NCBI GenBank assembly: GCA_964602445.1
Contig: CAZRQV010000011.1
Location: 1-50,031 of the forward strand
Source: HGM12587 sp964602445
Lineage (GTDB): Bacteria > Bacillota > Clostridia > Lachnospirales > Lachnospiraceae
DNA length: 50,031 bases
Reading direction: 5' to 3'
Position 1 is the first letter of the stretch, and every line of letters begins with the position of its first letter. Made by a program: the position numbers and the translations under genes. The notes below the pieces were generated by a model. That model was not told where the DNA came from, ran no database searches, and was given only the letters and a program-made list of their open reading frames with translations. This document shows, in pieces, positions 27,053 to 34,097 of this stretch.

Positions 27053-29521
27053 ATGAGTTATTTTGGAAAATTTTATTTAGACAAAGAAAAGGATATGGTA
27101 GTTCAGCTGGAGATGCAGGAAGGAAAGTTATCCTATCTTATTTTTACCATGAACCATAAGACGGATAATCTGATCAATAATCTGGCAGCCATTACCGGAG
27201 CAGAAACGGCATCGGAACAGGGGAAAACGGTAATTCGGGGAGAGATTCCCTGCTATATTAAAGGAGACGGGCAGAAAGTTTATATTTTCAGATTGAATGG
27301 AACGAAGATTGCCAATATTTATCCGGATGGGAAGATTCAGGTCAACTCTGTAATTCCGGCCATTGCCAAGACGCTGATGAGTCAGACGAAAGATTATAAG
27401 TATTCTTTCCGGGAAACGCTGGTAAAATCTTATGTACCGGAAAAGATCAAGCTGTCTACGGATCTGCATACTCACGGAAATGCCAATTTGGGTGCCGATA
27501 TTTTGATCGCCCTGGCAATCAAGCATCAGATTCGTTATCCGCTGTATTATATAAAGAAGCTGAAACTGACGGTTTCAAAGGAACAGCAAAAATTTCTGGA
27601 TCAGCAGAGAGAACAGGTCAGAACTTCGCTGGATCTGACCGGATTGTCCGGGAAATATCTGGAACGGAGAATTGACGATCATACCTTTATCAATTTTGCA
27701 GATCTGATCTTAAAAAATCTGGAAAATTCCACGGAAAATATCCAACGGATCCGAAATTCACTTTCGATCTTAAAAGATTCTCAAGCAGTATTTACCAATC
27801 TGGAAAAGCTGTATCTGTATCGTTACGTATTTACGAAAGGAATTGAGGCGGCATATCGGATTCAGATTTCCGGATATGAGCAGATTGAAGATCAGGATAT
27901 TTGTATGTATCTGGAAAGGATGCTGAAGGATCAGGAAAATCCGGATTATGCAGGAATTACTTTTTATGAAGATACGCTGCTTTGGATTGGACGAGAATAT
28001 CAGAAACGTCATATCAGATATGTAGAGATCAGTGATACTACCTTGGTCAAAAAAGAAGCATCCGCAGCAAAAATGCTGGATCAGATTCATCATATATTGC
28101 CGCTGGTCAAAAAAGAAACCGGTGTCGATATTCGTTTTCTTGCAGCAATCCGAAGAATTCCGCTGACACTGGTAAAACAGGAGATTACTGCGGATAATTA
28201 TCTGACGGAGGCAATGCAGGCATTAAAAGTTGTATGCAAAGATCCGTATGTGGTAGGAAGCGATTTTGTCGGAGAAGAGATCAATGACATCGGAGAGTTA
28301 AAAGGGGTCATTCAGGAAATCGTCACGAAGATTGCCGGTGAAGATCCAAACTGGACGATCCGTGTCCATGCAGGAGAAAATGATTCCTTAAAGAGCAATA
28401 TGTCCAAAACGATCCAGCTGGTAGAAGAAGCCTTACTGCCGGGACAGACATTTCCATATATGAGAATCGGGCATGGACTGTACTGTGCCAGCCTGAAAAG
28501 CAAACTTGGAAAAGAGCTGATGGAAAAACTCAGAGATCATAAAGTGGTTCTGGAATTCCAGCTGACCAGCAATGTGCGGCTGAACAACATTATCGATCTG
28601 AGAAAACATCCGCTGAAGACGTATCTGGCCAATGGAATTTCCTGTGTCATGGGAACGGATGGTTATGGACTGTATGGAACAGACAGCATCGATGAACAGC
28701 TGGCGCTGACGAACTTTTTGAAGATCACGGATGAAGAATTCTGTCAGATGAAAGCAGTGGAAGAAGAAATCATCCGCCGTCAGGCAGAAAATTTTGTGAA
28801 AAAATCAGAAAAATTCGAAGCACTATTAAAAGGGCAGAAGGTTTATTCATATTATATGAATGAATTTCAGAAAGAATTTGATGATATAAAAACGGTAAGA
28901 TTTGAAATCAATAAAAAGCCGTCCTATCCGGTATTTAAAGAAAAAATCGTTCCGCTGCCATGGGATAAATACCCGATCGTAATCGCCGGCGGAAGTTTCA
29001 CCAGCGGAACTGCATCATCAAAGATCAGTGAAACGGATCGGGCAATTCTGGATGGACTGCTGAAATGTCTGGATCCGGAAAAAGTATTTTTCGTCGTAGG
29101 ACATAAGCTGACCGGACATGAGAAATATCTGGTGGAACATAATCAGACATTTGATATTTACAGTATCATTCCATCGTTGATGACGGAAAAACAGATGAAA
29201 AATCTTTCCAAAGCGAAGCTGAAAGGAATCAGGATCTCTACGGAAGCGCAGGAAATGGGAATCTATAAATCCTTTAATTATGAAATCTTTGAACGGAGAA
29301 ACTGTACGGTCTTTGCCTTCGATGGAAACTCTGCTGTGGCCAATCTGGTACAGGAAGCCAGAAACGGAAAAGCACGTGCCTGGATCTTTGTTTATCCAAA
29401 ATCGGAAATGCTGAAAGCAAAGGCGGAATCTTTGGACGGATATGTTACCATGAATGCATCGATTGACGAAGCGATTGAGAAAATATATCAGATTCAGGAC
29501 AACATCGGGACACAGCGGTAG
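27053..29521 (+). CDS. Adenosine-deaminase-like hydrolase fused to a SLOG-like domain
   Basis: An 822-residue multidomain protein. The N-terminal 130 residues form an unfamiliar beta-rich region. An amidohydrolase barrel like adenosine/AMP deaminases follows: DLHTHGN (metal-binding His139 and His141), RVHAGEND (about 438), LTSNVR, and MGTDGYGLYGT (catalytic aspartate, about 535). From about 640 a Rossmann-like domain (IVIAGGSFTSG, FFVVGHKLTGHEKYL, FAFDGNSAVANL) resembles SLOG/LOG nucleotide-sensing domains. The pairing suggests a deaminase controlled by, or acting on, a nucleotide ligand. Substrate and role are unknown. ATG 27053 follows GAGGGTG. Confidence 0.7.
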   Translation: MSYFGKFYLDKEKDMVVQLEMQEGKLSYLIFTMNHKTDNLINNLAAITGAETASEQGKTVIRGEIPCYIKGDGQKVYIFRLNGTKIANIYPDGKIQVNSVIPAIAKTLMSQTKDYKYSFRETLVKSYVPEKIKLSTDLHTHGNANLGADILIALAIKHQIRYPLYYIKKLKLTVSKEQQKFLDQQREQVRTSLDLTGLSGKYLERRIDDHTFINFADLILKNLENSTENIQRIRNSLSILKDSQAVFTNLEKLYLYRYVFTKGIEAAYRIQISGYEQIEDQDICMYLERMLKDQENPDYAGITFYEDTLLWIGREYQKRHIRYVEISDTTLVKKEASAAKMLDQIHHILPLVKKETGVDIRFLAAIRRIPLTLVKQEITADNYLTEAMQALKVVCKDPYVVGSDFVGEEINDIGELKGVIQEIVTKIAGEDPNWTIRVHAGENDSLKSNMSKTIQLVEEALLPGQTFPYMRIGHGLYCASLKSKLGKELMEKLRDHKVVLEFQLTSNVRLNNIIDLRKHPLKTYLANGISCVMGTDGYGLYGTDSIDEQLALTNFLKITDEEFCQMKAVEEEIIRRQAENFVKKSEKFEALLKGQKVYSYYMNEFQKEFDDIKTVRFEINKKPSYPVFKEKIVPLPWDKYPIVIAGGSFTSGTASSKISETDRAILDGLLKCLDPEKVFFVVGHKLTGHEKYLVEHNQTFDIYSIIPSLMTEKQMKNLSKAKLKGIRISTEAQEMGIYKSFNYEIFERRNCTVFAFDGNSAVANLVQEARNGKARAWIFVYPKSEMLKAKAESLDGYVTMNASIDEAIEKIYQIQDNIGTQR

Positions 29522-29623
29522 CATGAAATATTCAAAAGAAATAATTTCTGCAATATGTAATCTTCAAGCGAATGCATTGAAGGGGAGTCATATTGTCAGA
29601 GAAATAAAAGGAGGAACTCAAAA

Positions 29624-30151
29624 ATGGGAGAAACATTAAAAGTATTAGAATCAAGAAGAAGCTGTAGAGCATACCAGCCGGAGCCGATTGAAAAGGCAAA
29701 ACTGGATGCGATCATTAAAGCAGGGACTTATGCAGCAACAGGCATGGGAAAACAGTCTCCGATCATCATTGCAGTGACAAATCGGGAGTTTAGAGATAAA
29801 CTTTCCAGATTAAATGCAAAGATTATGGGAAGAGGCGAAGATTTCGATCCATTTTACGGTGCGCCGGAGCTTCTGATCGTATTGGCAGACAAATCAGTGC
29901 CGACTTATGTTTATGACGGAAGTCTGGTTATGGGAAATATGATGAATGCGGCAGCAGATCTGGGAGTAGACAGCTGCTGGATCCACAGAGCAAAAGAAGA
30001 ATTTGAAATGCCGGAAGCAAAAGAATTCTTAAAACGTCTCGGAATCGAAGGGGAATATGAAGGTATCGGACATTTGATATTAGGATATGCAGCAGAGCCT
30101 TTAAGAGAAGCAGCACCGAGAAAAGATAATTATGTATATTATGTAAAATAA
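29624..30151 (+). CDS. Nitroreductase-family flavoprotein
   Basis: A 175-residue FMN-dependent oxidoreductase. It has the N-terminal FMN-binding ESRRSCRAYQPEPI, APELLIVLAD, and the C-terminal GHLILGYA motif. These small members reduce nitro compounds, quinones or other acceptors with NAD(P)H; the natural substrate is unknown. An AAAGGAGG ribosome-binding site precedes the ATG. The DUF1292 gene follows after 31 nt. Confidence 0.9.
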   Translation: MGETLKVLESRRSCRAYQPEPIEKAKLDAIIKAGTYAATGMGKQSPIIIAVTNREFRDKLSRLNAKIMGRGEDFDPFYGAPELLIVLADKSVPTYVYDGSLVMGNMMNAAADLGVDSCWIHRAKEEFEMPEAKEFLKRLGIEGEYEGIGHLILGYAAEPLREAAPRKDNYVYYVK

Positions 30152-30182
30152 AGCAGTTCAGAAAAGAAAGCGAGAGAAAACA

Positions 30183-30443
30183 ATGACAGAAGAATTTCAG
30201 GAATATGTAACATTTACGACTACAAATAAAGATGGGGAAGAAATCGAAATGGCAGTGATCGATGAATTTGAATTCGAACACCGTAATTATGTGGTGGGAG
30301 CTGTCATCGAAGAAGATACGATCAATGAAGACGGTTTCTATATCTATCGTGCCACAGTAGGAGCAGAAGATTTTTCCGTGGAAAAGATCATGGATGCGGA
30401 AGAATACGAAAAGGTAGCAGAAGCTTATCTGGAGATGGAATAA
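30183..30443 (+). CDS. DUF1292 domain protein
   Basis: An 86-residue very acidic protein of the DUF1292 type common in Firmicutes, with the typical pattern (beta strands FEFEHRNYVVGAVI, then FYIYRATV, then a helix EYEKVAEAYLEME). Function unknown. Confidence 0.85.
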   Translation: MTEEFQEYVTFTTTNKDGEEIEMAVIDEFEFEHRNYVVGAVIEEDTINEDGFYIYRATVGAEDFSVEKIMDAEEYEKVAEAYLEME

Positions 30444-30456
30444 GGAATATTGATAC

Positions 30457-30489
30457 AGGAAAAGCAGGTTCTTCGGAGCCTGCTTTCCT
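30457..30489. terminator. Bidirectional hairpin between the DUF1292 gene and the WYL operon
   Basis: AGGAAAAGCAGG pairs with CCTGCTTTCCT, capped by TTC-TTCG-GAG. It separates two convergent transcripts. The U-tract is weak on either strand. Confidence 0.6.
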
Positions 30490-30560
30490 ATGTTACGTAA
30501 CAGAAATTGTTTTACAGTAAAATCTAAAAAAGATAAAAGATTGATATTATAAGCGGTGTA

Positions 30561-31568
30561 TCAAATTTTAAGTGTATCCAGAATTTGGTAATATGAAAGT
30601 GTTTTTCTTACCCCTTTCGTAATTTCATTGATAAGAGACTGTGGTTCTAAAACTGTGATAGAGGAACCATAACTTCTAAGCCATCGACGGAAATCATGAA
30701 TACCTAGGATATCATCTTCATAATAATAATAGTCCCCTTCTTGATACAGTTTACTGGTTTCATATCTCAAAGCAGTATCATTTTTGAATTTTTCGATTAG
30801 ATTGCTTGTCCCTGGTGAGATTCGTAGTTTGATATGGATTGGTTCTTCATGCACAATAGATTCTGTCCCCCAAAAGTATTTTTTGTAAGGGATTGGGCAA
30901 TATTGATCAATAATTGAAGAATCTGGTAATATTTTTATATTTGATGTAATTCGATCCATTCTATAGTAATTATTATGAACATCTTTTATATAAAGTGTGT
31001 AATAGGTCAAATTCTGAATTACAGAAACTGGGCTGCAGGTAATCTTTTTTAATTTGTTTTTTGGAGACTTATATTTAAATTCTATTTTTCTTTTTAGATC
31101 AATAGCTTCTTGAACTCTATTTTGTTTATCTAAAATATTTTTAGATATGGTGTAAAAGTTTTCTTTTATTTCAAACAGGCGATTATGTTGGTTTTTTGTT
31201 AAAATGGGATATACATTATTTGCATATCCAGATTCAATGGGTGTGATTGGTAATAAAAAATAGTCATCAATAAAATCGTCCATATTAATTAAAAATATTT
31301 CTTCTTCATCAGCTTTTCCAGATATGATTTTATCTAGAAAATCCGTTGCTGTTTTGATTGGATCAAAATCATTTTCCGTACTCTCGGGAGTTGGTGATAA
31401 GTGGATAAGTAAATTTTTATTTTCGAAAATTATAGAAAGAAATTTTCTCGTTTGTGACAAGGGCAAATCACATGAATCAGAAATGCTTTTCACGGAAGCG
31501 GAAAACCGATTTGATAAAAGTAAAGATATGATTAGTCCGATCAAATCAAAATTGTCATTCATTTTCAT
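30561..31568 (-). CDS. WYL-domain transcriptional regulator, second of pair
   Basis: A 335-residue regulator. An N-terminal winged helix-turn-helix (SVKSISDSCDLPLSQTRKFL) is followed by a WYL beta-barrel (about residues 155-215, KIEFKYKSP to YYRMDRITS) and the C-terminal WCX domain with the signature GIHDFRRWLRSYGSSITVLEP. WYL proteins bind nucleic acid or small ligands and often control phage-defence and CRISPR loci. It overlaps the upstream WYL gene by 14 nt, so the two are coupled and may form a heterodimer. Lower GC than the housekeeping genes suggests island DNA. Confidence 0.85.
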   Translation of the reverse strand: MKMNDNFDLIGLIISLLLSNRFSASVKSISDSCDLPLSQTRKFLSIIFENKNLLIHLSPTPESTENDFDPIKTATDFLDKIISGKADEEEIFLINMDDFIDDYFLLPITPIESGYANNVYPILTKNQHNRLFEIKENFYTISKNILDKQNRVQEAIDLKRKIEFKYKSPKNKLKKITCSPVSVIQNLTYYTLYIKDVHNNYYRMDRITSNIKILPDSSIIDQYCPIPYKKYFWGTESIVHEEPIHIKLRISPGTSNLIEKFKNDTALRYETSKLYQEGDYYYYEDDILGIHDFRRWLRSYGSSITVLEPQSLINEITKGVRKTLSYYQILDTLKI

Positions 31569-32895
31569 TTGTAATTACCTCATAATTATTCAGTATATTT
31601 TGATTGGAATCAATTATTAATTTGCGCAATTCAGCCGGTTCCAGAACAAGGGCACTGCTTCCGAAACTTCGGAGGTATCTGGAAAAAGAATAGATTCCTC
31701 GGAGATCATCCTCATAAACAATCGAATGCGGAATATTGTCTGAGAGAGGTTCGATATCATAAAGTTTTGATGATTTCCTTTTATTATGTAAAAAAACAAG
31801 CTGCTCTCTGATATTGCCAAAGTCTTCAAATAGTATCTTTACATGTGTTTTTTGAGAAGTATATTCGGCGGAAAACATTTCATCGTATATATCTAGAAAA
31901 TCTTTCTTTCTATAATGCTTGTTTTCGGTGTTTTCTTCTTTGATAGAAATAATTTTGTCCAAGCGAAAAAGTACAATGTTTTCTGTAGGATGTTCGGTGC
32001 AAAGCAGATAGAAACAATTGGTTTCGACACTATAAAACAAAAGAATGGAATCTATGGAGGATGAGATTTTGCCTTTGGGACTTAAATAGCTTATATGTAA
32101 TGATTTGGTCTTATATGGATATTTAATGAAGTTATTTAAGTGTTTCAGTTGTTTGGTATCAATTCGATTTAATTTTCCATAAATCTGAGTTGCATTATCA
32201 TAGCCTTCCCAATCATAGATGCTTGTTAATTTTTTATATAATGATTCTAACGGTTTCTTGGAAGAAAACGAACTTTTGAAATTGTCATAAAATAGCATAA
32301 AGTCATTTAATTCATCATCAGATTTAAATAAAATAGTCGGTGACTTTTCTGATATAGAATAGACGACATGAATTCTGTTTTTATACGAAGTTCGTTTTTT
32401 ATTTATATATCCACGGGAAAGAAGGTCATGTAAATCTTTGCGGAAAGTAGGAAGCGGTAAGAATTCGTCGATATCTTTCTTGGCTCCGTGATTAAATTTT
32501 TGCAAATAATTTAAAATATCCATATCAGAATAATTGAAATCGGTGTCGATTTTATTATATAGATAGTTCGCATCAGCAATGGACAAGATCGAACATACCA
32601 ATTCCATATATGTGGCATTTCCTAGTTTTGCCAGAGCAAGAATGATAAGCCATTGCCGGATTTCTTTTGGGGTAATATCTTGAATAAGTTTCGTTGCTGA
32701 TTCTAATTTAACGATACCACTTCTGTTAGGTGTAGATATTTCGTAGCCATCAGTACGAAGTTCTTTAATAAGCTCGCTAAGTCTTGCTCTTGATATTCCT
32801 GTCTGTTGGATGATTTCTTCTCTTGAAATATTCTCATTAGGTTTAGAATATAAATATTGTATTAAACGTTCTTTGGCATTATTTTTCTTTTTCAT
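31555..32895 (-). CDS. WYL-domain transcriptional regulator, first of pair
   Basis: A 446-residue regulator. The N-terminal helix-turn-helix (NISREEIIQQTGISRARLSELI, residues 18-40) is followed by a middle helical domain, a WYL core (about 265-325, SLHISYLSPKG to FRLDKIISI), and the WCX end GIYSFSRYLRSFGSSALVLEP. It is paralogous to the gene downstream. ATG 32895 follows TAGGAGC. The intergenic space to the divergent small gene is only 95 nt and carries a palindrome and the shared 24-nt element, so autoregulation is likely. Confidence 0.87.
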   Translation of the reverse strand: MKKKNNAKERLIQYLYSKPNENISREEIIQQTGISRARLSELIKELRTDGYEISTPNRSGIVKLESATKLIQDITPKEIRQWLIILALAKLGNATYMELVCSILSIADANYLYNKIDTDFNYSDMDILNYLQKFNHGAKKDIDEFLPLPTFRKDLHDLLSRGYINKKRTSYKNRIHVVYSISEKSPTILFKSDDELNDFMLFYDNFKSSFSSKKPLESLYKKLTSIYDWEGYDNATQIYGKLNRIDTKQLKHLNNFIKYPYKTKSLHISYLSPKGKISSSIDSILLFYSVETNCFYLLCTEHPTENIVLFRLDKIISIKEENTENKHYRKKDFLDIYDEMFSAEYTSQKTHVKILFEDFGNIREQLVFLHNKRKSSKLYDIEPLSDNIPHSIVYEDDLRGIYSFSRYLRSFGSSALVLEPAELRKLIIDSNQNILNNYEVITNENE

Positions 32896-32911
32896 AGAAT
32901 TGCTCCTATAT

Positions 32912-32935
32912 TATAGTTCGATAAATAGGTAAATA
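32912..32935 (+). promoter_or_regulatory. Shared 24-nt promoter element, copy 1
   Basis: The element TATAGTTCGATAA followed by ATAGGTAAATA is matched at 21 of 24 positions by the minus-strand sequence at 33952-33929. It ends 55 nt before the ATG of the 65-residue gene and 8 nt before a -10-like TATTAT (32944-32949). On the other side it begins 17 nt upstream of the WYL start codon. Confidence 0.6.
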
Positions 32936-32938
32936 AAC

Positions 32939-32955
32939 AAGTATATTATATACTT
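32939..32955. promoter_or_regulatory. Palindrome in the divergent WYL promoter region
   Basis: AAGTATA-TTA-TATACTT is a perfect inverted repeat overlapping the -10-like TATTAT of the plus-strand small gene. It is a candidate operator for a dimeric regulator. Confidence 0.5.
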
Positions 32956-32990
32956 AACAAAAGCAAAAATAAACAATTTTGGAGGTAGAG

Positions 32991-33188
32991 ATGGCAAAAA
33001 GAACTACAGAAGCATATATTTCACAGATGGAAAAGACAGCTGCTTATTGGAAGAAAAAGGCAGACCGTGAATATGCATATGCCAAAAATTCAGATGAAGG
33101 GTATCATTATGGATATGCTAAGAAGGCTTATGCAAAGGCAAAATTATTTTCTGAAAAAGCAGAAAATGCAAGGCGTTATGGCTATTAA
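32991..33188 (+). CDS. Small basic Lys/Ala/Tyr-rich protein
   Basis: A 65-residue helical protein I do not recognise. It is rich in K, A and Y with a repeated A-Y-A-K pattern (EYAYAKNSD, GYAKKAYAKAK). No membrane segment. The GGAGG ribosome-binding site fits ATG 32991; the frame is open from TTG 32979. It is the first gene of a plus-strand micro-operon divergent from the WYL genes. A nucleic-acid-binding or coiled-coil role is possible but unsupported. Confidence 0.65.
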   Translation: MAKRTTEAYISQMEKTAAYWKKKADREYAYAKNSDEGYHYGYAKKAYAKAKLFSEKAENARRYGY

Positions 33189-33201
33189 TGGAGGAGATTT
33201 G

Positions 33202-33438
33202 ATGAAAACTCAGAAGTGTTACCGAGTACTCTGTTTATATGATCATTTGAAAAATGGGGAAACGGTAAGTACATCGGAAGCAGTAAAATTGTTTGAAGTT
33301 GATCATAGAACGATTCAGAGAGATATTAATGATATTCGCTGTTATTTGGAAAATAAAATGGCACTGCAGGGGAATTGCAGTGAAACGATTATTTACAGAC
33401 GAAACAAGGGCGGATATGTAATTGAGAAAATTGCGTAA
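33202..33438 (+). CDS. Stand-alone helix-turn-helix protein (WYL-regulator N-terminus-like)
   Basis: A 78-residue protein matching only the HTH part of YafY/WYL-type regulators: KTQKCYRVLCLYDHLKNGE, then VSTSEAVKLFEVDHRTIQRDINDI (recognition helix), then a wing. The WYL and WCX domains are absent. ATG 33202 has GGAGGA seven nt upstream; the longer open frame from 33067 overlaps the previous gene and is unlikely. It may compete with or partner the full-length WYL proteins. Confidence 0.78.
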   Translation: MKTQKCYRVLCLYDHLKNGETVSTSEAVKLFEVDHRTIQRDINDIRCYLENKMALQGNCSETIIYRRNKGGYVIEKIA

Positions 33439-33463
33439 AATGTATTTGAAATCACAAAATTAT

Positions 33464-33511
33464 AAAAAACCTGTAAATGAAGAATGTAATATCTTTATTT
33501 ACAGGTTTTTT
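33464..33511. terminator. Strong bidirectional terminator between the two micro-operons
   Basis: AAAAAACCTGTAAAT pairs perfectly with ATTTACAGGTTTTTT around 18 nt. A and T runs on both sides allow termination of the plus-strand HTH gene and the minus-strand zinc-ribbon gene. Confidence 0.88.
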
Positions 33512-33560
33512 GTATGACGTGTTATAATAACGATATTGGAAGTGATTTTATCGTATGAAT

Positions 33561-33701
33561 TTAATGAGTAGAGATAAAGTGTAGCTTTTTCTTGGTAGGA
33601 TGCGAGCAATGAGGACAACGAAATCTATTCAATCCAACATTAGGATTGTAAATATTTTTGCATTTTCTACATATTTTAAAATTTGTTTTGGTGATATTCA
33701 T
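33561..33701 (-). CDS. Tiny zinc-ribbon protein
   Basis: A 46-residue basic protein with two CxxC pairs (ICRKCKN and RCPHCSH) spaced 18 residues apart, the pattern of a rubredoxin-like zinc ribbon, ending KKKLHFISTH. Such ribbons bind nucleic acid or other proteins. The AGGGGGA ribosome-binding site favours ATG 33701; ATG 33707 would add two residues. It lies about 90 nt behind the 26-residue peptide gene on the same strand and ends before the shared terminator. Short but well formed. Confidence 0.7.
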   Translation of the reverse strand: MNITKTNFKICRKCKNIYNPNVGLNRFRCPHCSHPTKKKLHFISTH

Positions 33702-33792
33702 GTTCATTCCCCCTAAAAACTGATCATTATGCAAACAGATTAGGACTGTTACTGTTATGACTGCGAAAGTTCAGCTATTAAAAAAGCTCTTT

Positions 33793-33873
33793 CTAGTTGC
33801 TATCCTGTGTGAGTATAACTACTAGCAGATCTACGACAGCATGTCCTACGATTGATAAAATAGATCCTAACAT
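33793..33873 (-). CDS. 26-residue hydrophobic peptide
   Basis: A tiny gene with an excellent ribosome-binding site (AGGAGGT, eight nt before ATG 33873). It encodes MLGSILSIVGHAVVDLLV followed by VILTQDSN. Residues 1-21 form one hydrophobic or amphipathic helix with a central His and Asp. It resembles in kind type I toxin peptides or phenol-soluble-modulin-like peptides, though no homology is claimed. The shared promoter element 55 nt upstream supports expression. Confidence 0.6.
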   Translation of the reverse strand: MLGSILSIVGHAVVDLLVVILTQDSN

Positions 33874-33928
33874 GTGAAATACCTCCTAAAGATGTTGGTT
33901 TTGTTGATGTAGTAATCATAAACAATTA

Positions 33929-33952
33929 TATTTACCGAGTTATCGAATTATA
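33929..33952 (-). promoter_or_regulatory. Shared 24-nt promoter element, copy 2
   Basis: Read on the minus strand: TATAATTCGATAA, then CTCGGTAAATA. It differs from copy 1 at three positions, lies exactly 55 nt before the peptide ATG as copy 1 does before its gene, and is followed at the same 8-nt distance by TATGAT. It is also about 145 nt upstream of the type III operon on the opposite strand. Confidence 0.6.
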
Positions 33953-34097
33953 TCTATATGTAAAAAATAACGTAATGAATATATGAGAGTACAATGAATA
34001 AATGTGATAGAAAGAGTATTATTGAAGTAGTAGAGTTATGGTAAAAGAGTTGGAATTTTATGGAATTTATGAAAGATAAGTGATTAAGGAGCATGTG

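Noticed and set aside
29522..29639. Short plus-strand frame (38 residues from ATG 29522) between the ADA-SLOG and nitroreductase genes
   Set aside because: It has no ribosome-binding site, overlaps the nitroreductase start in another frame, and its composition is that of leader DNA.
33067..33201. N-terminal extension (45 residues) of the stand-alone HTH protein
   Set aside because: It is an out-of-frame reading of the 65-residue gene. GGAGGA directly precedes ATG 33202, which gives the HTH domain start.
34040..34080. Sequence TATGGAATTTATGAAAG resembling the 3' half of the CRISPR repeat, considered as a CreA-like RNA guard near the peptide gene
   Set aside because: The match is partial and gapped, the opposite half of the repeat is missing, and similar AT-rich strings occur by chance.
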